NCBI GenBank assembly: GCA_000381605.1
Contig: KB906754.1
Span: 391,013-455,012, forward strand
DNA from: Acidobacteriaceae bacterium KBS 89
GTDB taxonomy: Bacteria > Acidobacteriota > Terriglobia > Terriglobales > Acidobacteriaceae
DNA: 64,000 nt
Reading direction: 5' to 3'
In this document: positions 28,707 to 37,952 of the stretch, piece after piece
Layout of the letters: every line of letters starts with the position of its first letter
Numbering within the stretch: position 1 is the stretch's first letter
The notes under the pieces: model-generated
The model's input: the letters and a program-made list of their open reading frames with translations, nothing else
Told to the model about the DNA's origin: nothing
Database searches by the model: none
Program-made: the position numbers and the translations under genes

Positions 28707-29924
28707 ATGATGCCTTTGTCAGGCCTACTCGCGCGATCTCTCTTGAAAGCAATGAGGGACGAAGTGACCCGGAAGTTTTTGCCGCCTTGTGGCTTTCTTG
28801 GTTTTCTTCTTGCGGTGAGCCTCCACGCCCCGTCTGCACTATGCCAACTTTCGACCGAGGACCATCTCGCCGAGCCCGGCTTCTGGCCCACGCAAGATAG
28901 CCCTTCGCGAGACAACTTTACGGGACCCGATGCTTGCGCGCGGTGTCACCGCTCCAAGGCGGCCTCGCAGAAGGAAACCCCAATGGCACGCGCGGCCATG
29001 TCCGCTTCGCTTTCCGACATTCTGCATGCACATCCACTGATGACTTTTGGCCCAGGCAAGTACAAGTATCAGATTGAGGGCAAGACGAGCCAGAATCGGT
29101 ACTCGGTAAGTGACGGGAATCAGAGCTTGTCGTTTCCACTGCTCTGGGCATTCGGGACCGGACGCGTGGGTCAGTCCTACTTGTTCAAGAAACAGAACGC
29201 AGATTTTTTCGAGACCAGGGTCACCTACTTCGAGACCCTCGGAACAATAGACTTCACGCCATCGCGAGCGCTGCTGTCCCCCTCCAGTATCGAAGAGGCG
29301 ATGTACCGTCCCGTTCCCCAGGCGGAAGTGATGCGGTGTTTCGGTTGCCACACAACTGGTTCCAGTATCGGCGGACATTTCGACGAGACCCATTTGGTTC
29401 CTGGAGTTACTTGTGAAGCCTGTCACGGACCAGGCGCAGCCCATGTCAAATCCGTGACAGCCGGGACCGTAGCTTCATCGGCAAAAGCGAAGTCAGCCAT
29501 CTTCGACTCCGCTTATCTCGCTCCTGCGGATGCGGTCGACTTCTGTGGCGCGTGTCACGGCACCTGGTGGGATGTAAAACTCGCCGGAGTCAAAGGCGTC
29601 TCAACCGCGAGATCTGCGCCCTACCGCCTGGTCACGAGCAAATGCTGGGGAAAAGGAGATGCGCGGCTTACGTGTACTGCCTGCCACGACCCGCACGAAC
29701 AACTGCAGACGGACGCCGCTGCCTATGACACGGCTTGCCTGAAATGCCACGCAAGCTTATCGGGGCCAAGCAAAACCGCCAGCCATGAGGGCCCAGCCTG
29801 TCCAATCGCAACCAGCCGATGCACAACCTGTCATATGGTGAAGGTCTATGTTCCAGAGATGCACAGCAACTTCACCGACCACCGCATCCGCATCGCGAAA
29901 GCAGGCGGCGCTTTTCCTGAATGA
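28707..29924 (+). CDS. Multiheme (seven CxxCH) c-type cytochrome
   Basis: A 405-residue exported protein with seven CxxCH heme-attachment motifs at about residues 77, 211, 236, 280, 323, 344 and 372. The spacing and the TCEACHGPG, CGACHGTWW and TCTACHDPH contexts are like the cytochrome c554/doubled-CxxCH group. It would carry electrons in the periplasm or at the outer membrane. The hydrophobic signal segment (FLGFLLAVSLHAPSALC) follows either ATG 28707, two bases after the LacI stop, or ATG 28752, which gives a more normal signal peptide. It converges on a CRTAC1-type gene with a 21-bp gap. Confidence 0.85.
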   Translation: MMPLSGLLARSLLKAMRDEVTRKFLPPCGFLGFLLAVSLHAPSALCQLSTEDHLAEPGFWPTQDSPSRDNFTGPDACARCHRSKAASQKETPMARAAMSASLSDILHAHPLMTFGPGKYKYQIEGKTSQNRYSVSDGNQSLSFPLLWAFGTGRVGQSYLFKKQNADFFETRVTYFETLGTIDFTPSRALLSPSSIEEAMYRPVPQAEVMRCFGCHTTGSSIGGHFDETHLVPGVTCEACHGPGAAHVKSVTAGTVASSAKAKSAIFDSAYLAPADAVDFCGACHGTWWDVKLAGVKGVSTARSAPYRLVTSKCWGKGDARLTCTACHDPHEQLQTDAAAYDTACLKCHASLSGPSKTASHEGPACPIATSRCTTCHMVKVYVPEMHSNFTDHRIRIAKAGGAFPE

Positions 29925-29945
29925 CGCCCCCCGGTGCAACAGTTA

Positions 29946-31664
29946 TTACTTCCACTTTCCTGCTCCCTCAGTGATTGTGATGTAGCGATCGAGTGGGAGA
30001 TCATTGAAGCGTTCGACGCCGCCACTAGGTTGAGGCCACTTCACCTCAAGCCAGTCGATCTTCGGGTGTTGCCCAAGACCCAGAACGATCCGTGGATCGT
30101 GGGAGGAGAGGAAGCTGCCTCCGCCCACCTTCATACTTGTGCGCTTTAAATCTCCCGCCTGATAGGTTACGCGAGCGCCTACTGCATCAGGATTGCATTT
30201 GCGACCGACAAGGTGCACGCCGAGCCAGTGATTGTCCTTGCCAGCGTAGTTGCGCAATAGTACGGGCGCTCCATCGTTGTTGCTGATGAGCACGTCGACC
30301 TTCCCGTCGTTGTTAAAGTCGCCTAATGCAAGCCCACGAGCGGGAAAGTTCCGAGCGAAAATCGGTCCGCTTTCGGCGCTTACATTGCGGAACGTTTTAC
30401 CTCCGTTATGAAAGAGCAGCAGAGGCTCCTTCCACTTGACCAGCGATGATGTCTGGTCGATTAGATCATCGGGAAAACCGTTCGCCAGGATGAGGTCGAG
30501 ATTGCCGTCGTTATCATAGTCAAAAAACTTGAGCCCCCACCCGCTCATCCAGCGGGTCGCCATGCCGATACCCATCGGCATCGCCACATCGTCGAACGTG
30601 CCATCCGCGTTATTGCGATAGAGGGAGAAGATCTCCTGGTCGATGTTGGCGACAAAAAGATCCATGTGTCCATCATTGTTGAAGTCGGCGGAATCGACAC
30701 CCATTCCCGAACGGGCGCGGCCTTCTGCGCTATAGGCGACGCCGGCAACCAGTCCGACTTCGTCAAACTTGCCGCCTTGATTCATAAAGAGGAAGTTCGA
30801 CACGGTGTCGTTGGCTACGAATAGGTCCATTTTGCCATCGTTGTTCACGTCCGTCGCCACGACTCCCCAGGCTTTACCCAGATGACTGGCAATTCCCGTC
30901 ACGTTGCTCACATCGGTGAAGGTACCGTCGCCGTTATTGTGAAAGAGCCAGCTTGGACGCGGTTTGAAGATCCGCGGAATGCAGTAGTGGCGTACACCGG
31001 CGCCGTCGGTGCCACAGCCGAGCGAGGCGTCAAACTCAGCAAACTGGCAGACGAAAAGGTCAAGCTTTCCGTCATTGTCGTAATCGAACCAGACGGCGCT
31101 CGAACTCCAGCCCGCCGCGGCCACCCCAGCCTTTTCTGTGACATCGGTGAAGGTGCCGTCACCGTTGTTGCGGTAGAGAATGTTGCGACCATATTGCGTG
31201 ACGTAAAGATCAGGAAACCCGTCGCCGTTGTAGTCGCCGACAGCAACTCCCATTCCATATCCCCCACCGGACACTCCCGCCCGCTCCGTAACGTCCGTAA
31301 ACGTCCCGTCGCGGTTGTTGCGGTAGAGAGCGTTCCGCAATGGCTTGGGTGGATTGTAGAAGTCCGATTTCCCGCTGTTGACCAGGTAGATGTCCATCCA
31401 GCCATCTTTGTCAAAATCGAGAAAGGCACATCCTGCCCCGCTGGTCTCGGGTAGATGCTTGTCCGCGGACTTACCGGCCGTATGGACCCAGGTGATTCCA
31501 CTCGATAAAGCCGGGACCTCTTCGAAGGTGTAGTGCGACTGCGAAGCCACGGGACTACTGAACGAAACAGCATTCAGCTGTGAGGCGGCGGCGAAGGCGG
31601 TGAGGTTGCGAAGGAGCCTGCGACGTGTGAGCTGTTCGAGAGATCTGCCATTCGGTTGTCGCAT
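29946..31664 (-). CDS. CRTAC1-type exported protein (FG-GAP/VCBS repeats plus ASPIC/UnbV)
   Basis: A 572-residue protein with blades carrying DxDxDG-type loops ([60 protein letters not shown]) and a C-terminal ASPIC/UnbV domain ([20 protein letters not shown]). The N-terminus has [14 protein letters not shown], a twin-arginine-like export signal, unlike the Sec signal of its paralogue at 19.1 kb. I start at the ATG at 31664; a TTG at 31688 is possible. It is divergent from the TPR gene at 31708 with a very short gap. Role unknown, probably extracytoplasmic binding. Confidence 0.87.
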   Translation of the reverse strand: MRQPNGRSLEQLTRRRLLRNLTAFAAASQLNAVSFSSPVASQSHYTFEEVPALSSGITWVHTAGKSADKHLPETSGAGCAFLDFDKDGWMDIYLVNSGKSDFYNPPKPLRNALYRNNRDGTFTDVTERAGVSGGGYGMGVAVGDYNGDGFPDLYVTQYGRNILYRNNGDGTFTDVTEKAGVAAAGWSSSAVWFDYDNDGKLDLFVCQFAEFDASLGCGTDGAGVRHYCIPRIFKPRPSWLFHNNGDGTFTDVSNVTGIASHLGKAWGVVATDVNNDGKMDLFVANDTVSNFLFMNQGGKFDEVGLVAGVAYSAEGRARSGMGVDSADFNNDGHMDLFVANIDQEIFSLYRNNADGTFDDVAMPMGIGMATRWMSGWGLKFFDYDNDGNLDLILANGFPDDLIDQTSSLVKWKEPLLLFHNGGKTFRNVSAESGPIFARNFPARGLALGDFNNDGKVDVLISNNDGAPVLLRNYAGKDNHWLGVHLVGRKCNPDAVGARVTYQAGDLKRTSMKVGGGSFLSSHDPRIVLGLGQHPKIDWLEVKWPQPSGGVERFNDLPLDRYITITEGAGKWK

Positions 31665-31707
31665 TTCGAAGATGAAAGGTAGCTCCAAGAGCTAAACTTA
31701 CAACGGA

Positions 31708-33843
31708 ATGGAATCGCTGTCCATGCGCGCGTTTCGATCGATTGCCGTGAGCGCGGTGCTTTGCCAGCTGCCACTCCCGGCGCACGCGGCGGGGAGAATC
31801 CTGCCGGCTCCGCAGACGACTACCGGCCGACCAGCAGAGCAAATAGACATCGACGCTCTGCAAAAATTGGCGCAACGGGAGGGCGAATCTGGACAAACCT
31901 CAGCAGCGATTCGCGACTACCAGCGTGTGCTCGAGTCACGGCCCGAATGGAAAGAGGGCTGGTGGAACCTCGGCGTGCTCCAATATGGCGCCAACCAGTT
32001 CACCGACGCCAGATCCACGCTGCAACATGTGGTCGGGTTCGCTCCCGATCTCGCCGTCGCCTGGAGTCTCCTCGGACTATCCGAGTTCGAGACCAGGAAT
32101 TTTGCCGATGCTCTGGTCCATCTCGAAAGGGCCCAGTCCCTTGGGATCGAGGATGACGCCGAGGTTGAGCGCGTCTCGATCTATCATCTGGGATTGCTGC
32201 TGGTCCGGACAGGGAAGTTTGATCGTGCATCCGATCTGCTGTTGAAGAACTTTGGGGGAAGCCAGATGTCAGAACAGCTGAAGATCGCGCTTGGATTGAC
32301 AACACTGCGGATTGCGTTGCTCCCCGAAGAAATCGATCCATCGAAGGAGGCGCTCGTGCTCGCCGCGGGAACCGTTGCGTCCGCAGATACGGAAGCGCTC
32401 GACCGATTTCCCGCATTGCTCAAGACTTACCCGGATGTTCCCTATCTGCACTATGCCTACGGACTGTCGCTGGCGAAGGCGGGACGCGACAAGGAGGCTA
32501 TCGGTCTCATGCGTGCGGAGACCTCGGTTTCGCCCGAGAGCCCGCTGCCGTGGATCCAGATCAGCCGTCTGCAGCTTCGCCTGGGCTCTCCGAAAGAAGC
32601 TCTCGCCGCGGCCCAGAGAGCAGTGATGCTCGCGCCGATGAACAAGGTCGCTCATGAGAGCCTCGCAGCAGCGCTCGGATCCGTCGGAGATACAGGGCGA
32701 GCAACCAGCGAACGGTGGGTCGCGGACAATTTGATTGCCGTCCAGGACGCTCCCGAGCAGCGCATCATTCTGCTATATAGAAATGCAACGGCCGGCCAAG
32801 CGCCCCATCTGAAGGGAGATCAGGAGCTTTGGAGCAAGGCGATGCGGGAACACGCCGAAGGACAGTACTCCGCCTCGGCGGACCACCTGAAGGAGTGGCT
32901 GCGGCAGAATCCGGACAATGGCACCGGCTGGGCAGTATTGGGCCTAGACGAATTTGCGTTAGGCGACTTCGACAGTGCGCTCATCCACTTGGATCGCGGC
33001 GCGCAGCTCGGCCTGAGTGGCAGTCCTGAGTCGCTGCAGTCGGCTAGATACACTTTCGGAGTTCTGCTGATTCACGCGGGAAAATTCGACCAGGCCTCAG
33101 ATGTGCTGGCCTCGGCCTTGAAAAGCGGACCACTGGACGAGAAGGTCGAGTATGCGCTCGGTTTGGCGCTCCTCCGCAGGGCGGAGATTCCCGGCAAAGG
33201 AAAACCGCAGGACTCCGGCCTGATAACCTCCGCTGGGAAAATCGCCATTCTGCTGGGCAACAGTCAATACGATGCAGCGTTTCCGGAGTTCCGACGACTT
33301 ATAAAAGAGAACCCTTCCGCACCCTTTCTCCATTACGCTTATGGGACCGCGCTTCTCGCCGTGTCCGAGTTTGATGAGGCTTCCGCCCAAATGAAGTCAG
33401 AGATGTCAATTTCGCCTGCAAGCGAACTGCCCTATATTCGACTGGCCTCGATCGCGCTACGTCAGCATAATTTCGCTGACGCGATAACGTGGTCGCGACG
33501 CGCTCTGCTGCTCGCTGCAAACTCCGCCGAAACCCATTACCTGCTTGGACGAGCTTCGCTCGAGTCCGGCGACGATGTAACTGCGCTAAGCGAACTTGAG
33601 ACTGCCAGCAGGCTCAGTCCTGCCAGCCCGGAGATCCATTTCAATTTGGCCAAAGCTTACGCCCGAGCGAAGATGCCGGAGAAGGCCGAGCGTGAGCGCG
33701 CCACCTTTTCGCAATTGAACGAAATAACTGAAAGTCAGCGCAGCCAACATGGCACCCAAATCTATACGGGGCCCCACAATGCCGAGGACGTTACCGCGAT
33801 GCCACGGACCCAAGCAAGGCCGTCTCCACCGCGTCCCAACTAG
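31708..33843 (+). CDS. Exported TPR protein with internal duplication
   Basis: A 711-residue TPR-type protein with a signal peptide ending near AHA (residue 27). Two halves of about 300 residues repeat each other: residues ~75-320 (LLGLSEFETRNFADALVHLERA, LGLLLVRTGKFDRASDLL, LHYAYGLSLAKAGRDKEA) and ~390-640 (VLGLDEFALGDFDSALIHLDRG, FGVLLIHAGKFDQASDVL, LHYAYGTALLAVSEFDEA). The tail is Pro/Thr-rich. An ATG at 31723 is an alternative start. It probably acts as a scaffold with the neighbouring CRTAC1-type protein; partner unknown. Confidence 0.87.
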   Translation: MESLSMRAFRSIAVSAVLCQLPLPAHAAGRILPAPQTTTGRPAEQIDIDALQKLAQREGESGQTSAAIRDYQRVLESRPEWKEGWWNLGVLQYGANQFTDARSTLQHVVGFAPDLAVAWSLLGLSEFETRNFADALVHLERAQSLGIEDDAEVERVSIYHLGLLLVRTGKFDRASDLLLKNFGGSQMSEQLKIALGLTTLRIALLPEEIDPSKEALVLAAGTVASADTEALDRFPALLKTYPDVPYLHYAYGLSLAKAGRDKEAIGLMRAETSVSPESPLPWIQISRLQLRLGSPKEALAAAQRAVMLAPMNKVAHESLAAALGSVGDTGRATSERWVADNLIAVQDAPEQRIILLYRNATAGQAPHLKGDQELWSKAMREHAEGQYSASADHLKEWLRQNPDNGTGWAVLGLDEFALGDFDSALIHLDRGAQLGLSGSPESLQSARYTFGVLLIHAGKFDQASDVLASALKSGPLDEKVEYALGLALLRRAEIPGKGKPQDSGLITSAGKIAILLGNSQYDAAFPEFRRLIKENPSAPFLHYAYGTALLAVSEFDEASAQMKSEMSISPASELPYIRLASIALRQHNFADAITWSRRALLLAANSAETHYLLGRASLESGDDVTALSELETASRLSPASPEIHFNLAKAYARAKMPEKAERERATFSQLNEITESQRSQHGTQIYTGPHNAEDVTAMPRTQARPSPPRPN

Positions 33844-33848
33844 CAGGC

Positions 33849-34217
33849 TTACCCTTTGGTGCGATCTTTGATCTGCTTGGCGAGCTTCTCGATCTGCTGC
33901 GCCTTCTTTACGAAAGTTACGGGAAACACAGCTGCGAGGTTGGTATGTTCAACCTCTTCCTTGAGTTCGGACGCCAGCTTGTAGAGTTGCTGCACCATAG
34001 CGGCAATCTGCTCCCCGTTCATCGGGTTCGGCGCAGCCTTATTTGTGTTCGAGACGGGCGGACCATTCAGTCCACCCGGAAAGTTCTGGTTGGTCGGGGC
34101 ATTCGGAGATGGCATCGGTTGCGGGGCTTGCGGGGCAGCAAGCATCCACGGCCCTGTTGCCACAGCACCTGCCGCCCCAACAACGCTTTTCAGTAAGCTG
34201 CGACGCGATTTAAGCAT
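33849..34217 (-). CDS. Small Tat-signal hypothetical protein
   Basis: A 122-residue protein with a twin-arginine signal (SRRSLLKSVVGAAGAVA, cleavage near residue 28). A Pro/Asn-rich linker follows, then a charged helical C-terminal half (EQIAAMVQQLYKLASELKEE and KKAQQIEKLAKQIKDRTKG). No family is recognised by name, though the layout is that of small exported proteins seen beside TPR/ASPIC genes. It converges on the TPR gene with a five-base gap. GAGGAG lies rather far (13 bases) upstream of the ATG. Confidence 0.7.
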   Translation of the reverse strand: MLKSRRSLLKSVVGAAGAVATGPWMLAAPQAPQPMPSPNAPTNQNFPGGLNGPPVSNTNKAAPNPMNGEQIAAMVQQLYKLASELKEEVEHTNLAAVFPVTFVKKAQQIEKLAKQIKDRTKG

Positions 34218-34490
34218 GGCAAGGTTAATCTCCTCATGCGTCCTGCCTCAGGGGCCCAATTCTATACCAACCACCTGTTGTGCAATCGAGAACAACGTTC
34301 GCCGGATTTTTCCTAACTTTTGAGCTAGGCACTTCCGCAAGCACCTGCACCACTTTAAGCGAGGGGAAGCACCGGACGGCGTACTATGGCCTTGCAACTC
34401 TCCAATCGAATCGCGGAGGATGTGGTCGCGTAGAAGTGCGCGGCCCAGCTTGCTGCACTATGGAATCGGGTTAGGCTTGAAGGGGTCGAA

Positions 34491-37400
34491 ATGGATCGTA
34501 GTGGGAGGCTATTCAAGTGGGCATACAGAGTTGGCAGGATTCCCCTCTCTCTAGTTTTTCTTCCCCTGCTCTGCAATCCTCTGCAAGGGAGGACCAGTGT
34601 CAAAAGCCCTGCTCAGGGTGAAGCGGTTCGCCTAAATAACATTGGCACAGCTCTAATGAATCAACAGCTCTTAGAGAAGGCCATCGATAAGTTCGGCGAG
34701 GCTTACAAACTTGATCCATCGCTTACCGTTGCGGAGTTGAATAGGGGCATCGCACTGTTGTACCTTCAACGGCTGCCGGAGGCAACGACGGCATTGCAAC
34801 ATGCGGCGGCTCAGGCCCCGAATAATCCGCGTATCTGGTATGTCTTCGGGTTGCTCTACCGTAGCGACAACAAGCCGAAGCAGAGCATGGAAGCCTTCCG
34901 GAAAGTACTCAGGCTTGATCCCTCCAACGCAGACAGTCACTATTTCTTAGGATCTTTTCTTCTAGACCAGCGCGACCTCCCGGCTGCAGAGGCCGAATTC
35001 CGCGCCGCGCTGCGGCTTTCACCACTGCATGCGTCTGCCGAATTTGGACTCGCCCGTACGTTGCAACGTCAGGGCAGAGTGGACGAGGCCCGTGTAGCGG
35101 GGGAACGCTTTAGGCAGTTGACAAACGCGAAGCTGTCCTTCCCGTTCTCTCATACCTATGGGGAAGAGGGAAGTCTTGGACGAGCGGAGGACGCTGCCAC
35201 AAACGCGCCGAAGTTAGGGCCAATGATTCCGGTCACGTTTTCGAAGGCGTGGGAGAACTCGAGCGACGAGGCACGGAGATCGGACACCGCCGCCCACACT
35301 AACAGTGCCTGCCTGATCGATGTAGACGGAGACGGTCGAGCCAGCTTACTTATGATGGTGAGCGGACCATCGGCTATTCGAATGTTTCGGAGCATGGGAA
35401 CCGGCGGCTTTGAGCTGGTAGCGCCAGCTCAATCCGGGCTGGAGGTCAGTGGTGACGGCATAGCCTGTGCCGCGGGCGACTTCGATAATGATGGGTTGCC
35501 GGATGTCGCAATCGCCATGAGTGACCGGGTACTACTGTTTCGGAATATCGGTGGTGGCAGGTTTGCCGATGTGACCGAGGCCGCAAAAATCATTCCAATG
35601 AATCACCCGTCCGGCCTGATCTTTGTCGACTACGATCACGATGGAGATTTGGATCTGTTCGTCACAGGGGAAGGAAATACCGGCGCGAAGCTTAACGTTC
35701 TATGGCGAAACAATGGCAACAAAACCTTCACAGACTGGACGCAACAAGCGGGATTGGGTGGCGATGTCAGCACGACCGCGTCAGTGCTCACGGACTTGAA
35801 TAATGACCGAGCCGTTGACCTCGTTGTGACGGGCTCGGGTTCGGCACCCACTTTTTTCGTCAATCCACGTGACGGAGCATTTCGCCCCATTCCTCTATTT
35901 TCGGAAAAAGGGCTCCCGCCAACCACCGGAGTTGTGGCCTTTGATTTCAACAAGGACGGGTGGATGGACATTGCACTGACCCATGCTGGTGCGCCTGGGG
36001 TCACGCTTTGGAGAAATATCGACGGCAAACGCTTTGAGCGAGTGGCTCTTCCGCTTCAAAATGCAACCAGGGGATGGAGCGTCGCAGCGATCGATTTCGA
36101 CAATGACGGATGGCTTGATCTTGCGATGGTCGTCGGGACAGCGAGCGAATCGAAGCTGAGGGTATTACGCAACGTTGGGCCGGATGGGTTTGTCGACGTG
36201 ACGGAGCAGTTGAAGCTGGAAGAGACACAGTTGAAGTCGCCACGTTCGCTGATGGCCGTGGATTGGAATGGTGATGGCGCGGCTGACCTCGTCGTTACGC
36301 AGACGAATGGAGGGGCTGTGGCGCTAGTGAACAAAGGTGGAGAACGAAATCACTCGCTGAAGATCTCATTGAAGGGTCTTGCCGATAGCAAGAGCGCGCT
36401 TGGCACCAAGGTGGAAGTTTTCGCAAATGGCGTGTGGCAAAAGTGGGAGGTGACCAGCACGTTGGACATTATTGCCGGGCTTGGCGGAGCAGATCAAGCT
36501 GACCTTCTTCGCTTGTTGTGGCCAACCGGGGTACCGCAGGATGAGGTTGACGTACCCGCAGGCAAAAGACTGGTGCTGACAGAGTTGGACCGTCGCGGCA
36601 GTTCATGCCCAACGTTGTTTGCCTGGAACGGCGGCAAATTCGCCTTTGTCTCCGATGTACTCGGCGCGGGAGTGGTAGGGCATTGGACGTCCCCCGTGGA
36701 GCGCAACACTTCAGATCCTGATGAATGGATCAAAATTGACGGAGCGCAATTGAAAGCTCACCACGGCAGGCTGAGTCTGCGCTTTGGTGAACCGATGGAG
36801 GAGGTCAACTTCATCGATCAAGTTCGTCTGGTTGCCATCGATCATCCGGAAGGAACCAACGTATTTCCGAATGAAAGGTTTCTAAGCGAAACACCTTTTG
36901 TGACGACTAAAACGATTTTGAGCCAAACATCCCATGCTCCTGCAGGAGCCTGGGATGACCATGGGAATGATGTGCTTACATTGCTGCGCAGCGTGGACCA
37001 TACATATGTTAAGGATTTTAAGAATCTGCCGTACGCCGGGTTTACTGACTCGCATGCTCTGACAATTGACCTGGGTGAATGGACGCCAGCAAAGCCATTG
37101 CTTCTGCTGCTTCACGGATTCATTGAATACTTCTCTGCAAATTCGATGTACGCGGCGTGGCAGGCGGGTATCGCCCCGGTGCCACCCTCTGTCGAAGCTC
37201 AACTCCCGGATGGGTCTTGGCGGCGCATCATCGAAGACATGGGCTTCCCTGCCGGTTTACCCCGCACGATAGTCGTCGACCTCACCGGGAAAGTACCTGC
37301 AGGAAGTCGCCGCATACGCCTGGTTACGAATCTGCAGATCTACTGGGATCAAGTGCTCGTCGATAACGCGGCAAAGTTGACGGGCGGATCGACAGGTCGC

Positions 37401-37952
37401 AGGATCCGGCAAACCGAGTTACCGTTGATGAATGCATCGCTTGCCTTCCGCGGTTACCCACAACAGATTGACGGAGCCGCGCCCGGCGACTTGAACTACA
37501 ACTACAAGCAGATGAGCCGTACCGGTCCGTTCATACAGCAGCGAGGTGCTTACACGCACTATGGTGATGTGACTCCACTGCTTCAACGCATTGACGATGA
37601 ATATGTGATTTTTGGAACCGGCGAGGATATGGACCTGGAATTTAACGCTGCCGCACAACCCGGATTACCGGCGCATTGGGTTCGTGATTATTTTTTCTAT
37701 GCCAACGGATTTGTAAAGGATATGGACTTCTATGAGGCGTCTCCTTTCACGGTAGACGCAATGCCCTTTCATGCGATGAGTAGTTATCCCTATCGGAGCA
37801 AGGAACACTATCCGGACGACGCAAAGCACATCGCGTACCAGCTGGAATGGAACGACCGCTTCGAGTCGGGCAGTGCTGCTCATAGGTATGAGTTCCGTTA
37901 TTTGCCAACTCTGTCGGCGCCTGGTGCAACCGACACAAGAAATCCTCAATGA
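34491..37952 (+). CDS. Large TPR / FG-GAP / ASPIC-UnbV fusion protein
   Basis: A 1,153-residue exported protein combining in one chain what is split into separate genes elsewhere in the window. Residues ~1-35 form a signal region; ~40-215 are TPRs (AEFRAALRLSPLHASAEFGLAR); ~265-620 form a propeller with calcium-type loops (DFDNDGLPDVAIAM, DYDHDGDLDLFVTG, DFNKDGWMDIAL, DWNGDGAADLVVT). An ASPIC/UnbV-like domain covers ~625-705. The last ~440 residues, from CPTLFAWNGGKFAFVSDVLG on, are a conserved-looking domain I cannot name. AAGGGG precedes the ATG. The stop overlaps the amidase start (ATGA), implying coupled expression. Confidence 0.85.
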   Translation: MDRSGRLFKWAYRVGRIPLSLVFLPLLCNPLQGRTSVKSPAQGEAVRLNNIGTALMNQQLLEKAIDKFGEAYKLDPSLTVAELNRGIALLYLQRLPEATTALQHAAAQAPNNPRIWYVFGLLYRSDNKPKQSMEAFRKVLRLDPSNADSHYFLGSFLLDQRDLPAAEAEFRAALRLSPLHASAEFGLARTLQRQGRVDEARVAGERFRQLTNAKLSFPFSHTYGEEGSLGRAEDAATNAPKLGPMIPVTFSKAWENSSDEARRSDTAAHTNSACLIDVDGDGRASLLMMVSGPSAIRMFRSMGTGGFELVAPAQSGLEVSGDGIACAAGDFDNDGLPDVAIAMSDRVLLFRNIGGGRFADVTEAAKIIPMNHPSGLIFVDYDHDGDLDLFVTGEGNTGAKLNVLWRNNGNKTFTDWTQQAGLGGDVSTTASVLTDLNNDRAVDLVVTGSGSAPTFFVNPRDGAFRPIPLFSEKGLPPTTGVVAFDFNKDGWMDIALTHAGAPGVTLWRNIDGKRFERVALPLQNATRGWSVAAIDFDNDGWLDLAMVVGTASESKLRVLRNVGPDGFVDVTEQLKLEETQLKSPRSLMAVDWNGDGAADLVVTQTNGGAVALVNKGGERNHSLKISLKGLADSKSALGTKVEVFANGVWQKWEVTSTLDIIAGLGGADQADLLRLLWPTGVPQDEVDVPAGKRLVLTELDRRGSSCPTLFAWNGGKFAFVSDVLGAGVVGHWTSPVERNTSDPDEWIKIDGAQLKAHHGRLSLRFGEPMEEVNFIDQVRLVAIDHPEGTNVFPNERFLSETPFVTTKTILSQTSHAPAGAWDDHGNDVLTLLRSVDHTYVKDFKNLPYAGFTDSHALTIDLGEWTPAKPLLLLLHGFIEYFSANSMYAAWQAGIAPVPPSVEAQLPDGSWRRIIEDMGFPAGLPRTIVVDLTGKVPAGSRRIRLVTNLQIYWDQVLVDNAAKLTGGSTGRRIRQTELPLMNASLAFRGYPQQIDGAAPGDLNYNYKQMSRTGPFIQQRGAYTHYGDVTPLLQRIDDEYVIFGTGEDMDLEFNAAAQPGLPAHWVRDYFFYANGFVKDMDFYEASPFTVDAMPFHAMSSYPYRSKEHYPDDAKHIAYQLEWNDRFESGSAAHRYEFRYLPTLSAPGATDTRNPQ

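Noticed and set aside
19126..31664. DNA repeats from recurring GAC-GGC-type blocks in the CRTAC1 genes
   Set aside because: They reflect repeated protein blades (calcium loops and [11 protein letters not shown]), not mobile or regulatory DNA repeats.
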